Part shown: in pieces, positions 9,210-21,293 of the stretch
Layout of the letters: every line of letters begins with the position of its first letter
Numbering within the stretch: the stretch's first letter is position 1
Origin: Smittia aterrima
Taxonomy: Eukaryota > Arthropoda > Insecta > Diptera > Chironomidae
Assembly (NCBI GenBank): GCA_033063855.1
Contig: CP093830.1
Location: 10,354,854-10,418,853 of the forward strand
Length of the DNA: 64,000 nucleotides
Direction of reading: 5' to 3'
Position numbers and translations under genes: made by a program
The notes under the pieces: generated by a model
Told to the model about the DNA's origin: nothing
Databases searched by the model: none
The model's input: only the letters and a program-made list of their open reading frames with translations

Positions 9210-12200
9210 TATTAAGTCTTCCCCTCTCTGTCGTGCTAACGGATGCGAAGCGACTCAACGAACGAACCCTCAGTCTGAACGTTTCTTTCCAAAGGGATCT
9301 CGTGAAACGAACGAAGAGAAACGAACGCTTTCTTGTATCTCATTTCAACTTATTATGTTCGCTTCCTCTCGGGCGACTCGATCATTATTTGATCGTGGAG
9401 ATTCTTCTGTGATAATATGCCATGAACAACAAGGGAATCGAAAGGGGTCGCATGTTCATGGGAAATGAAGAAAGATATTATAATGTGACTCATTGACGGT
9501 CACACTTTCGTCTCTCGACTCGACACGAGAGTGGAAACTGCCGTCGCTTTTGTTTTCTCCAACCTGTGCTTCGCAATCGAAAAAATCGGAATTGCGATGA
9601 ATCATTGCGCAAAATAACGTCAAATTAGCGATGAAATGATCGACGCTAAATGTCGAAAGTAAAGTCAACCGCGATAAACCCTCACGGCAAGGAATCAATG
9701 AACGAAGTGAGATGAACGAAAAATCGTCAATAATTGATGTCCAAGCACGGCCTTCAAGCGATTGGATAATTGCGATCGATGCCTCTGCGCAAAATTATGT
9801 GACTGAGTCGTTGAGTAAGATAAAAAAAAATGTTTTTTCATTCATATTATCAGCTCGCCATTTCCGCTCGTCATTATCGCGAACCAAAGAGCAAAAACGC
9901 GATCATCATAAAAACAGCTACAAACTATTTAAATTGAATAAAAAGCAACATTTTTTATTCCTTTCCTCCTCTCCGTATCACACTCGCCGTCGAGAGTAAT
10001 ATGAGGGGATTATTTATTGTTGTGTATGGGCATAGCACAAGCGAATGCGACGCGACCCAATGTATTTACACAGAAACAGGGCGAAGAAGAAAAAAAAACT
10101 GAACAAACACCATGTTCGACGTTGATGACTATACATGTGAAGCTTCAAACCGTGGGAAACTCCAAACCGAACCATTCTCAAGAAACGAATTCTTGAATAA
10201 AAGACGGGCGCACCCAGGCGATAAGCAGCTGCTGTTTTTGGCTTGTGCTAAGGGATTTTAATTTCTCGAGTGCACTTCGACTCTTTAAATTGAAAATTAA
10301 AGTTTGCAAATTAGATTTTACTAAAACTTCAACTAGTAGTCACTCGCTGGGATCGACTGCTTATAGTACACGTGCTGAAGAGAAAAAAGAAACTGAGCAG
10401 CTGCCGTTTTCATAATGCTTAAGTTGAAAGAATAATAATAAGTAGAGATATATTTTCTTATAATGGCTTTAAAAAGAAATAAATGACGACACGATGCTCG
10501 CGGGACGAGAAAGCGAAGAGAAGAAACTGATTGCGGGCTTAGCGCGAGAATTGCGCGCATAGTAAATTTCCAGTTTAATAATAAAGATTTCATATCGCGT
10601 CGTTGGATATTTTGTGTTCACATCAATTTCATTAAAAATATCTCAGTCGCTCCGCTTCGCTGTCGGCCAGAGCTTGTTTGTTGATGAATGGTAAAGTGTT
10701 AATTTATCTCTCTCCCCATCCCCGGCTCGAGCTTAATGGACGTTGGGCGAGTGAGCGGATCGTGCGCTGGCTTGTGTATCGTAATTTTTTCATCTTCTGT
10801 TGCTGCTGCTTGTTTTTTTTTCTACTCTCGACGACGACGAGTGGCAAGCTCGTTTGGGATGTAAACATACATCGTTGAACTAGAAAAAAAAGCTTTTTGA
10901 ATAGCGCACACGGTCTTGTGAGCGCATGGCTCGGCGTGTGCGACGCTACTCGTAATGGAAATTGTTATTAATTTATTGAAATCGAAGTCGACGCTTCGAC
11001 TAAAATACCTCGGGCGCTGCTTGATATTTGACATTTGTTCTGTGAAAACATTTGCATAAAATGCCGATGCATGATTAACGCGACGATATTTTTTTCGCTG
11101 TTATGTTAATTGGCTAATTATGCAGAGCGCTTCAGAGGGCAATAACCAATTCAAGTGGCAAAACTTGATTGATTCGTTGCGAGCGCTGAAAAGGAAGTCG
11201 AAGATTATGTTTGATGTGAATTAATGACTTTTATCAGTCGCGCGGGACTTTTATTGAATGAAACTGCGGCTGACTTCTTCTGAATAGATTTTCGAGTGAT
11301 TATGGATGAAGAGAGGGCGATGCGAGGTTGATGACATTTCTCACTCAGACTCGACCTCAATACGTTGACTTATGCTTCCTGTTTTATGATCGAATCAAAT
11401 TTGTTTTCGTGTTGAAACATTTTTTTAAGTTCACTGATTTCGTTTTCGCAATAATCGACTTGCAATTTGATTTATTCGATGCCTCAGGACGTCATGAAAA
11501 AAAATTATTGATGGGAAGAAGGTCTCGAACTAATCGAATCAACAGCTTCGATTAAATCTTCAAATCGCGGACTAGTTTCAGTTAAACTTTAACATCTCAT
11601 TAAACAGCGAACCGTGTGTCGTAAGTAAGATCGTGCAAGATCTTTGGATTATAAATTAATTCGAGACCTTACTCCATAAACTAATAATGACGGCGAAGCG
11701 ACATGCGCGATGTCAAGCGAAAGGGAGCGAAAAGAAATCTCGAGTCGAGAAGCAAAGGACAGGATGGAAACATAAAACCCATTCACTTCCACTTAACCAT
11801 TCCGTCTTCGTTCTTCTTTCTAGGTCTTCTTGATCGCCTTTTTTGCGCTTCTCGTCTCTCCTTACAAAATACTTCAATGTTATTCAAGTATAACGAAATA
11901 TAACAACAAAGCGAAAAGAAATAAGTTTCAAAGAGCACCAGTGGAACAAGAGAGAAGAAGAATCTTCTTTTCATCGTCGCATGTACTGAATGCGTAACGA
12001 TTCTCGATGGCTTTCCCACGATCCGAGCGTCGTTGTCTTCTTCTTTCTTCTTGTTTTCGTCGAAAAAGGAGAAGCAGCACATGTGATGATGATGATGATC
12101 CCGGAGCAGACAAGAATGTGCTTTAAGAGTTTTATGAGCAAGAAAATCTCTTTTTTTTTTGTTATGGTAGCCAAAGCTAAAACCACATGACTAAGAGACC

Positions 12201-14816
12201 GGAATTGCGCAAATTGATCTCGCAATTTTTTAATTGACATTTTTGATTCTTTGCGCGGCTAATTCTTTTCGACATGAAATCGGAAACTATGAGAAAGGAA
12301 ACATTTGGCGACGAAAGATAAGATCGCGCTGAGATTTCACTTAAGTGGAACGGAAATCGGCTTTTAAACTTTGTTGTCGAGTCATTAAGAGCATCATCTC
12401 AAGTGCGAACTTTAATTGCACTTACGTCGCGAACAAGTTTTTTTGTTTTCGTTTCGCAGACGAAACTTTGTTGCAATGATCTCGAATGACAAGCGGATAA
12501 ATTCCAAAATAAATGACGGCGTTGAAAAATCAAAAAAAAAAGTTGTAAAAGTTAATTCAGTGCTGCTCAAAGTCTGAAGAGCTTGACCTTTAATTTCTTG
12601 CTCTCACTCAGCACTCCACGATCTCTCGACAATCCTAAATAATTCCTGCTAATTATCAAAGATCGAGAAGCTCTGCATCTTAGCGCGAAGACAGTAAAAA
12701 GCATTAAAGGCAATCCAAAGTGTGTACAGCACGAACTAAAAGCTAAAGAAAGCCGTACACAAGCAGACATAAATGAATGGATAAATTGAATGGAATAACA
12801 AACACATCGCACGATACGTCGTGTTGCTGCTGTCGAGAACGAGCCATGGGAACGAAGACGGAGAATCGAGCAACTCACAAAACTTCAAAAATCTTCACGA
12901 CCAATCAAGAAGAAAAAGTAAAACATTTTTTTCTGAGAGTTTCGTGAACACATGCTAAAAGTTCCCATGGATTTGTTCGAACGTCGTCGCATTTTTTTAT
13001 TCTTAATACATTTAATGGAAAAGGCCAACAACAATAAGAAGATGTTTGTCAAAAGATTACGACTGCGGCTGAGCCCTGCTTTTCGATGTTAAGGGCTTCG
13101 TTTCTTCTTCTTCTCGCTTCGCCCCTTTTCACAACACACCGGAATATTATTGTGTTGTCGATCGTTCCGAAATTAATTGTAATTGAAAAGAGAGAAGCCC
13201 GGGTGAGGAAGCGGGACCATGGGAAAATTCGAAAGATGTTTAAAGAACATTCCGGTAGAGAAGAGAATGATTCACGAGCATATGGCACAGACGTCGGGTT
13301 TGACTTTAGGTCGATAATCAACTCGACAACATGCGCTCCGCTCACTGAATAAATTCGTGTGTTGAAAGTGTGTGAATATTATGACGATCAATTGTTCATT
13401 CCGCACTGGATCGCATGACATGATGGAATTCATTGATGACGCATGAGAGATAGCGATGGGGGAAATTATTTGAATTCTTCTCTTAACGACGCCACGAGTT
13501 CGGCAAACGACCTTAAGGAAATTATTATGCAACGTGCTCATGAAAGAATGCACAACTAACTTTTATGATGACCCTCATGTTGTTTTGCATTCTTTCTGGG
13601 GAATTTAAATTCTTCGGAGCGACGAGGGAAACGTCGTTCTCATGAAATTCTTTGGGAAAAATGCGCGGTCAGCATTTGCGGTTTCTTAATCGAGTAAAGA
13701 ATTTCTTCGCCGCTTGGGAACGTGTCAAACTTACTTGAACTGGATTTGAATAATTCTCGTCTGACGATTGCACAAATCCTTGTTGATCAGGATAAAAATT
13801 CCTTAAGCCGGAAAAAATCTGAGACACTTAACAAAACAAAGATTGCAATGTCTCCAAACAAAAATTGCTATCCTTATCAGATCTCTTCGAGATAAGCTAA
13901 GCAAAGGAGACGAAGGAGAATGTTTGCTAAGTGCGTCGGGCAATTTCCTGTCCTTTCATCGAACACGCATTTAAGTCTTTTATTTTCGTTTCTTGAAGGA
14001 ATGCGTCCCGGTCTCGTATTTATTTAATTTTTCACGTCTTTGGACGCAAAGAAAAGATTGTCTAATCCTCTTTATGGCACAATTGAATAATTTCCAACAT
14101 CAATAAATAGACTTCCTGTTTATTTCTCTCGACCATTGCCATTGAAGACAGTTTGCTCATGAAACGTGATTTTTACGAGTTTTTTACTCGATGTTTAATT
14201 TTCTCAAGGATAATTCATCCGAGTTAGTCTCGAGCATGAAAGAAAATATCAAATTATCGACCGAAAGATTTTGGGCAAATGTCCTTTTTGCAAGGAACGT
14301 TAATTGACCTTTATTAGGATGTCAATGAATGATTTACTTGGAAGAGAAATAAAAGAAGAAAAAAAGTTGAGAAGAAAAATATTTTTTTCTTATAAAAATA
14401 TTTGAAGTCATAACTTTGAGGTTTCCACTGAGAAATAATTTAATTCAACTTCAAATCCTCTTGAGAAGATGACGAAGAAGATTTAATTTCTTTAATCAAC
14501 TCAACGTGAGCCTCTCAAATTAAATTCCCGCTTTTTGGTTTTGTGAACGAAACGATTGAGGCAACAAAAGATCAACAAGAACTCATCTCAATGTTATGCC
14601 ACATTTCCCTCCTTTCCCACATCTTCCTTTAACGACTCTTCAAATGACTCATTCACCAAACATATCAAAATCAATCTCCAACAGTTTAGAGAAAATTATC
14701 TCACGATTGCACCAAAGAAATTGCCTTTTTGTGTCATACAAATTTATGGTTCTTCTCGACATGAATCCTTAGAAATCTCCTTCGTCCAGAGAAGAATTAA
14801 AGGAATCAAAAAAAGT
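9210..14816. other. Long non-coding region between the bHLH gene and the first Bearded-family gene
   Basis: About 5.6 kb without a credible gene; the open frames here are short, overlap on both strands and have no domains. Contents include a Su(H)/E-box group at 10151-10404 (listed separately), a (GAT) run near 12084, and scattered poly-A/T tracts. Its position inside an E(spl)-like complex suggests enhancer DNA, but most of it is unexplained. Confidence 0.4.
10151..10404. promoter_or_regulatory. Candidate distal Notch/proneural enhancer upstream of the bHLH gene
   Basis: A canonical high-affinity Su(H) site CGTGGGAAA (10151-10159) is followed by two identical E-boxes GCAGCTGC (10225-10232 and 10397-10404). 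It lies about 1.1 kb upstream of the predicted bHLH transcription start. Inference only: site grouping, no functional evidence. Confidence 0.4.
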
Positions 14817-15235
14817 GTGGGAATCAACCCCCGACTCTCGGACGACAACAGGTTTAAACAAAGGGGCGAGAAGAGACGAATCCTTATTATGAACATAAAT
14901 CGAACGTAACGAGCATCAACAGGTACCAAGTTCTCACACTGAAAAATCGTAAACAGGTAAATTGTGTAAACCAAACAAATCTCCCCTCGATCGTTTCAAT
15001 CGAGACATTCCCACACTTTGCACTCTCTGTGCTCGGTGCAGGTTAATCTATGCAAAAACAATCGGAGCTTAGAATCATAAATATTTGTCTTCCTGCTTTG
15101 CAAGTGAAATAAATGCAAATTTTTATGGAGATCCGGAGTGACGAGGTGCACTGCACTTTACGACGAGCGATCATAAATTATGCTGAGCTATAAATCCTAT
15201 TAGCATTACACTTCTTCGTCTGACCTTTTCCCACA
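14817..15235. promoter_or_regulatory. Cluster of Su(H) sites upstream of the first Bearded-family gene
   Basis: Within 420 bp there are two full-consensus Su(H) sites (YGTGRGAAM): TGTGAGAAC on the minus strand (14938-14930) and TGTGGGAAA on the minus strand (15235-15227). Two core GTGGGAA matches also occur, at 14817-14823 (+) and 15014-15008 (-). Random expectation for the full consensus is roughly one per 16 kb on both strands combined, so the cluster is enriched. It lies 0.7-1.1 kb upstream of the Bearded-family TATA box. Confidence 0.5.
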
Positions 15236-15682
15236 GACAACCCTTGTCTCGTGAGTGACTAAGTGCAAGTTAAACGAAAACACTTGCGTCGTCGTTTAAT
15301 TTAATCTTCGCTGACAAGTGCGTTGATTATTAAATATCCAGTCATCCCCTAAAAATCTCTGAACCAATTAATTCTCCCTAATGAATCGAGTGCGATGAGA
15401 GAAGCGTTGCGACAACAAAAGGTTCTAAGTGAGTCGAGCGATAAATCCAATAATTAAACTTCACATCAGAGTGTAGCTTTCCAATTCGAAACGAACGGAA
15501 TCGCATTTTTTTTTTGTGTTCGAGATAATTTTCTGTCTTATAATAAACATATTATCCGTCCCAATTCTCATCCCGTAAGCCATGTGAGTCAACGCAATGT
15601 ATGCAATATTAAAAATCACCCTCCGTCAACCATCTGCCTCGAATTTTAAAGAAATCTTGTGTGAGAGCCACAAATTTTGAAT

Positions 15683-15719
15683 TTTCCCACAGATCCGAAG
15701 TTTCTTGTGCAACACCTGC
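15683..15719 (-). promoter_or_regulatory. Proximal Su(H) site and proneural E-box of the first Bearded-family gene
   Basis: TGTGGGAAA (15691-15683) lies 20 bp from GCAGGTGT (15719-15712), the preferred proneural (Achaete/Scute-Daughterless) E-box, both about 170-190 bp upstream of the TATA box. Su(H) site plus class A E-box is how Bearded-family genes are activated in Drosophila proneural clusters. Confidence 0.6.
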
Positions 15720-15880
15720 CCCTATTCTCGCTCCCGATTCGTCGACCGAAATTTCTGTTCGACATCGAGCGACGGCATGGTGAAGAGTGAAACGGAAAAT
15801 AGACGAAAGAGATTTGCGTTGGTAAGGCTTCATGTGTGTGAAAGGGACGGAGGACGAGAGATTTCACCCTCGTCGATTGC

Positions 15881-15918
15881 TATAAAAGGCACGACAAGTG
15901 GAGAGAAGGCATTCAGAA
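15881..15918 (+). promoter_or_regulatory. Core promoter (TATA + Inr) of the first Bearded-family gene
   Basis: TATAAAAGG at 15881-15889 and an initiator-like TCAGAA at 15913-15918; the spacing of about 32-34 bp is normal for a TATA/Inr promoter. The leader would be about 90 nt, leading to the first ATG at 16007. Confidence 0.7.
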
Positions 15919-16006
15919 CTGAAACCGTTTCGTAAGAGAAATCAAGTGATTTTTGCTTTAAAAAAAACTTTAAAAATATTTACGTAAAATAAATTCCGAA
16001 ACAAAG

Positions 16007-16576
16007 ATGGATCAGTCAATCTATTACAACGAGTACATCATCTCGAGCAACAACAGCATCAACGAGAACACAATCAATGATCAGAAGTTCAAGAGATCGC
16101 CAAGCTATCGCTTGAAAAAATTCATCAAGTTCCTGATGGGTAAGCCGAACAGCAACGAAAAGTCACTCGGCACAACAAAGTTGACAACAACCAAGACAAT
16201 TTGCAAATGCAAAAACATTTCGTACGAAGACGAGGAAGAACAATTCGATGACGATTACATCTACAGCTATGGCGCCGAAATCGACAGCAATCATTTCAAC
16301 GAAGAGCTTGAGTCAAGAATCATCGATGAAATCCAACAATGCAATGATAGTTCAGCAATTTATGTCTACGACGATGAAGATAACTGCAACTTGACGCCAG
16401 TTTATAGCGACGAGGTTTACGTGCCAGTTCACTTCGCAAGAACACAAGAAGGAACTTTCTTCTGGACCACAACTCAACGCATCGACGATGACTTGATCGA
16501 CTCAGATAACTGCTCAACTGAAAAACAATATCCAGCTCAACAAAGTGATTCATTTGACCGATGGGTCCAAGCCTAA
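16007..16576 (+). CDS. E(spl)malpha-BFM: Bearded-family protein, E(spl)m-alpha/m4 type (copy 1)
   Basis: Single-exon gene, 189 residues. Hallmarks of the Bearded family are all present. A basic amphipathic helix lies near residues 31-48 (SYRLKKFIKFLMG). The block YVPVHFARTQEGTFFWTT lies about residues 140-157, and the C-terminus is FDRWVQA, matching the DRW-QA end of Drosophila E(spl)m-alpha and m4. Bearded proteins bind the E3 ligase Neuralized and restrain Delta endocytosis, modulating Notch signalling in sensory-organ patterning. It shares with copy 2 (32273-32752) the N-terminal Ser/Asn-rich segment, a CKC dipeptide-type motif, the SAIYVY-D-DE stretch and the terminal motif, so the two are paralogues. 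The promoter has TATA/Inr with Su(H) and E-box upstream; the 3' UTR has K and GY boxes. Orthology to m-alpha versus m4 is not resolvable here. Confidence 0.95.
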   Translation: MDQSIYYNEYIISSNNSINENTINDQKFKRSPSYRLKKFIKFLMGKPNSNEKSLGTTKLTTTKTICKCKNISYEDEEEQFDDDYIYSYGAEIDSNHFNEELESRIIDEIQQCNDSSAIYVYDDEDNCNLTPVYSDEVYVPVHFARTQEGTFFWTTTQRIDDDLIDSDNCSTEKQYPAQQSDSFDRWVQA

Positions 16577-16715
16577 ACAACAACATCAACTCAACTCAAC
16601 TTGTGCCATGTTTTGATCTCAAACATTAACTTTAACGGAAAAATTGTGATAACTCGTGATGGTCAGCGCTTTAATAGAATTAATATGAAAATCGAATGTC
16701 TTCCATGAAAATAAA
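16577..16715 (+). promoter_or_regulatory. 3' UTR of Bearded-family copy 1: K box, GY box, polyA signal
   Basis: K box TGTGAT (16645-16650), GY box GTCTTCC (16698-16704) and polyadenylation signal AATAAA (16710-16715). The near-match CGCTTTA (16668-16674) may be a degenerate Brd box. GY boxes are the miR-7 seed match and K boxes the miR-2/miR-11 seed match in flies. Confidence 0.7.
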
Positions 16716-19055
16716 ATAAGAAATATTGAAATGAATCTCAAAATGTTTTCAATCCTATCTTGATTTCAGGTTCTTCACTTGTTGATTCTCCTTCCTCAGA
16801 TTGCAAAACAAAACTCTGACTCGCAATTTCCAGTTTGCCTTCTCATTGAAAGACAGTAAACAACGCTTTGCGCGCCAAGTATCTTGAAGGAATCTTACGA
16901 GAAGCTACACGTGTTTTCCGTTGTCGATTTTTTGCTTCGACTTTTGTTTTTAATGAACACATGGAAGCTTATAAGAATTTCGTTGCGCATCGCATCTTTC
17001 GTTAGAATAATTTCTGAGTAATTTATTAGTTCCATCAGATTATTTCCTTTGGTGGAGATTTATGAAGAACTGATGTTAAGCGACTGTCGTAACTTGTAAT
17101 AAAATTACAAAACTTCTTTAAGCGAGTGGCGAAACCAAAGGAAAAAATTGGATTAAGTCTTCTAATCAGAAAAATCAAATAGGATTAGAGTTAGATTAAT
17201 ATTATGTTGTGATTCCGAGTTAGATTAAAAATTATCTAACTCTAACTTTTTAATTCTTTTAAATAACAAAAACTTTACTTTCAGAATACAAATTAAGTTT
17301 TCAACATTTTAATTAATTCAGAACGTGCGATCATTCTATTGAAATGTCTTCTGGGATTCAGCTTAATTAAACTCTCAATTTTCTGCACGTTTCTCCTTAG
17401 AACTTGACAGAGAGTGAGCAGTGACTCTACACGTGCGGTAACAAAGACGAGTAAATTGCATGTTGAGCCACTGTTCACGTTGTTCATGAGGTGGTCTTCA
17501 AAAGTTAGCAGAGGGTCGAAGGAATTTGAATGCCGCACGAGATTTACACAAAGTATCGTCAGCAAAACACGAAAATTTAGTTGGAGATTTTCTTAGAATT
17601 TTGCGAAAAGATTTTTTGGGTGGCAGGAAATGCTTTGCAAGAGAATCAACTTGAAACTCAATACATTTTTGGATAACAGGAATTAACTCTGAAGACACGA
17701 AGATGAAAGTGTGCTGTTACATCGTTCGATGAAGTTTCGCTCTAACTTTTAAATTTCACGCATGTCTCGTCGTGAAATTCTAAGTCAACAAGAAGACGAC
17801 AAATGACAACTGCGACTGATCATTGTTGAAATATTTTAATCCATAGCAAATCGCGGAAACATTTCTAAATGCTCTGTTGAATGGAACTGCATTTGAACGG
17901 TAGATTTGAAAAGGATATTTGATTTCATTGTCTTCGCTTTAAAACGGCAAAAAGGTATGAAATCTCCTAAAGATCTTTTCACGAAGAAAAGAAAATCATC
18001 GACAAAGAACTTTGAAAGTCATTATAGTGCCAATAATAATTCTAAGTTTCTTTTGATTTTCTGTGCGATCTTTCAATTGCATTAATGTGGAACAAATCTA
18101 TTTGTCACTTCTTTTGCATGTTGATCAATGATCGTCTTTAGTCGGGGCTTGAGTAAGTTGAACTCAGCACGTGACGATGTTGAATTGCGGGCAAAATCAA
18201 AAGTATTTAAAATCTTAAGTGATTTTAAAATTAGTTTAGTTAAATTTTCTATCGAAATAATTTTAATTTTCAATTATTTCAATAAAAAATTTCTTCAATA
18301 AAAAGACATCAACGATTGAAAGAAATATTTTTTTGCACCTTGACTCCCTTTTTCAAAATCAAATAAATAATAAATGTTTCTTTGGGACCACCGAGCAAAA
18401 TCGTATTCGCCACGGAGATCAAATGCATAGAAAATTTCCGTTCAAAATTCCAATGAATAAAACTAACTTACTCGGCTGTTCCGCAATTAGTGATGCTCTT
18501 AGACTTTCCATAGACTCTTCATCAGCATTTTTGGAAAAGAGCAGTTGTTGGACGTCGAGTTCTATAATGAGATTGCTTACCAGAAGAATCAGGATAATAT
18601 TTCACAGAAAAATAATTCCTTTTGGAGCGCGATTCGTTCCATCTCGTTTGTTTGCTGTAGAAAAATCCTTCGGAGTTTGTTATTGTTTCGTCCAAAGGGA
18701 CGATAATAGATCGTAAAATCCTGATTTTCTCGGTGAATTTTTCGCTTCGATATCAAGTTGAAGATTGATTTTCATGGAGTCGTTTCACGCTTTGCAGATA
18801 TCTCTCGATTTTCTTGTTTGTTTTCACTTGAGATAATTGAAGTTTACTGTTTGGTTTATGATGAGGGATGCGGTGATAATTTCAAAGTTATCATTAAACT
18901 GTGTTTAGTCAAGGTCTCGAAACAAAGTTGTAATGAAGTTGATAAGCATTCGTTCTTGAGTTCATTGATAAACTTTAATTGACAATATCAATTTTTCTTC
19001 GAACAATTTTTGTTACGAAAAGTTTATTATTATCGAAACATTTCAATAAATTTGA
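16716..19055. other. Non-coding region between Bearded copy 1 and the Kunitz array
   Basis: About 2.3 kb with no supported gene. It contains the hairpin repeat at 17185-17245. Short open frames at 17293-17698 and 18333-18982 have no recognisable features. Confidence 0.4.
17185..17245. repeat. Hairpin-forming inverted repeat (TTAGAGTTAGAT arms)
   Basis: Perfect 12-bp arms: TTAGAGTTAGAT at 17185-17196 and ATCTAACTCTAA at 17234-17245. A second direct copy of the left arm core (GAGTTAGAT, 17217-17225) lies inside and can also pair with the right arm. The core is shared with the palindrome at 7385-7407. Confidence 0.6.
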
Positions 19056-19340
19056 TTATGAACATCTTCGTTCACATTCGTCACGAGAACTGAAATAATT
19101 TCCTCTATTTAAGCATCCGACGTACAAATGAACTTCGCACTTTTGCTTGCCCACGTCGTAGTAGTAAAGAGGGAAGTAGCCATGGCAAAGTCCAGCTCTC
19201 AAAGGTAAGTGACAAGGATCTATGGAGAATAAAATTTACAAGTGCGAACAAATAATAATTTACAATTTCCTACCGTCAGCAGCAACTCCTTTGGCGCAGA
19301 ATAATCCAATGAAGGCGAGAAGCAATATAACAAACTTCAT
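19056..19340 (-). CDS. Kunitz/BPTI-domain secreted protein 1
   Basis: Exons 19340-19274 and 19219-19056 (54-nt intron) give 76 residues: a signal peptide (MKFVILLLAFIGLFCAKGVAA) encoded in exon 1 and one Kunitz domain in exon 2. The six cysteines follow the exact Kunitz spacing C-x8-C-x15-C-x7-C-x12-C-x3-C, with FxxYYYD and YxGC. Family members are typically serine-protease inhibitors, with the P1 residue right after the second cysteine; here P1 is His rather than Lys/Arg, so trypsin inhibition is not predicted. TATA-like TATAAAA at 19397-19391 and a TGATAA (GATA) motif at 19413-19408 lie upstream. Its signal peptide resembles that of copy 5 rather than copies 2-4. Confidence 0.9.
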
Positions 19341-19873
19341 TTTACTGAGCTATTCGAAAAACTTTGATTCACGAACGCTGATTTCAAGCTTTTTATATCA
19401 GGGAACGTTATCAATTTAAAAATGAAGTCCTCAATAAAATAATTCCTGCACATCTCGCAACAAAATCAGTGATTTGCAACTTGTATTTACAGCTTGTAAG
19501 TCATCTGTTCTTCATAATAATAACTCCAAGCCCTGGCTCTCGTAAATATTTGGTTACAAAGAAGTGATTGAGTCGAAGAAGACAATAATTTGTTTGATTA
19601 AGAAAACATTGTTTTAAAATTTAGTTTCATTGAAAGCAAAATTGATCACATTTGTTTTTCAATTATTGTGATTTTTGTTGCAAGCTGGTCAAGGTTAACA
19701 CTTGTTGCATTTATCATCTGCAGCAGAAATTTTTTTTACAAAGAATAATGCAATGAAATAATGAGCCTTATCAAATTAAAGCTCATTTTGATTACAAAAA
19801 CCGCTGATTTGAAAAGAATTTTATAATTAAAATGTCCATAAAAGTTTATTGATTTTGAAACATTCAAATTGAT

Positions 19874-20163
19874 TTAATGTGCACAAGCATCTTCACATCT
19901 TCTGTATGTCGAAAAATTATTTCCATTTCCCCCGCAACCACCATATTTGAAATGCTCGCAAATCCGCCTTTCCCCATTGTAATAGTATCTAATAAAACGG
20001 CCTTCACATGGTCCTGTTTCAGCGGGCAAGTTGCATACATCTAAGAGAAGAAATTGATTGAAAATTATTATTAAAAATATAAATGTTATTTCCTACTTTC
20101 AGCGACGATTCCGTTGATGAAGAACAAGCCAACGAAGGCGAGAAGCAACAAGATTAACTTCAT
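19874..20163 (-). CDS. Kunitz/BPTI-domain secreted protein 2
   Basis: Exons 20163-20097 and 20040-19874 (56-nt intron), 77 residues. Exon 1 carries a signal peptide ending AFVGLFFINGIVA; exon 2 encodes one Kunitz domain with perfect cysteine spacing and the YGGCGGNGNNF segment. The P1 residue is Glu (C-E-G), unusual for an inhibitor of trypsin-like enzymes and closer to acidic-specific or non-inhibitory Kunitz proteins. Intron position and phase (phase 1 at the signal/domain border) equal those of the other four copies. TATAAAA at 20222-20216 and TGATAA at 20237-20232 are upstream. The ORF-overlapping opposite-strand frames are shadows. Confidence 0.9.
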
Positions 20164-20573
20164 TATTACTGAGAGTGTACTTAAAGTTTGATGCACTAGC
20201 GCAAACTTCTGCGGGTTTTATACTTTTCTCATTATCAATGAAATAAGCTTAGAAGTGCACAAATCAAATAAAAAATAAAGTCATCAATAAAATATTTTCT
20301 GCACATCTTAACAGTGATTTGATTTGCCTGAAAATTGCTTGTGCTTCATGATAACGCTAAGCCCTGTCTTTCGTTATTGATTGGCTACAAAGAAGTGATT
20401 AAGTTGTAGAAGAAAACAAATAATTTTTTATGTTAAAACTAAGTTTCAATGAAGTTTTATTGAGTTCATCTTGAAATTGTTGATTTGATTACGAAAATCG
20501 TTGATTTTAAAAGAATTCTTTATTTAAAATGTCCTTAAAAAATGTTTTGATTTCGAGAAACATTTTAAATAAT

Positions 20574-20863
20574 TTAATGTGCACAAGCATTTTCACATCT
20601 TTTCTTTGTCGGGAAATTATTTCCATTTCCCATGCAACCGCCAAATATGAAAGGCTTGCAAATTCGATTTCCCCCATTGTAATAGTAGGCCGGAAAGTAG
20701 CCTGGACACGGTCCTCTTTGTGCAGGCAAGTTGCATACATCTATAGAGAAGAAATTAATTGAAATGTATCATCAAAAATATAAATGTTATTCCTACTATT
20801 AGCGACGATTCCGTTGATGAAGAATAAGCCAACGAAGGCGAGAAGCAATACGGTGAACTTCAT
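20574..20863 (-). CDS. Kunitz/BPTI-domain secreted protein 3
   Basis: Exons 20863-20797 and 20740-20574 (56-nt intron), 77 residues. It has the same two-exon plan and nearly the same signal peptide as copy 2. One Kunitz domain with perfect spacing; P1 is Pro (C-P-G), which is normally incompatible with canonical protease inhibition. YYYN, FGGC and GNGNNFPT are conserved. Start codons of copies 2 and 3 are 700 bp apart and coding plus flanking DNA is closely similar, indicating a recent tandem duplication. TATAAAA lies at 20922-20916 and TGATAA at 20937-20932. Confidence 0.9.
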
Positions 20864-21293
20864 GATTACTGAGAGAGTACTTAAAGTTTGATGCAATAGC
20901 GCAAACTTCTGTTTATTTTATACTTTTCTCATTATCAATGAAATATGCTTAGAAGTGCACAAATCAATAAAAAATAAAGTCATCAATAAAATATTTCCTG
21001 CTCATCTTGCAAGAAAGACAGTGATATGATTCTTGTTATTTGCCTGAAAGTCGCTTGTACTTCATGATAACACTAAGCCCTGGCTTTCGTTAATGAACAG
21101 TTACAAAGAAATTACTAAGTTGTAGAACAAAACAAATCATTCTTTATGTTAAAATTTAGTTTCAATGAAGTTTTATTGAGTTCATCTTGAAATTGTTGAT
21201 TTTATTACGAAAATCGCTGATTTTAAAACAATTCATTGATTGAAATGTCCTTTAGAAAGTTTATTGATTTCGAAACATTAATTACAATGTAAT

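Noticed and set aside
20507..20762. Open frames on both strands across Kunitz copy 3 (and the plus frame 21297-21482 across copy 4)
   Set aside because: They are shadows of the Kunitz exons: the cysteine-perfect domain and signal peptide are on the minus strand in the spliced frame.
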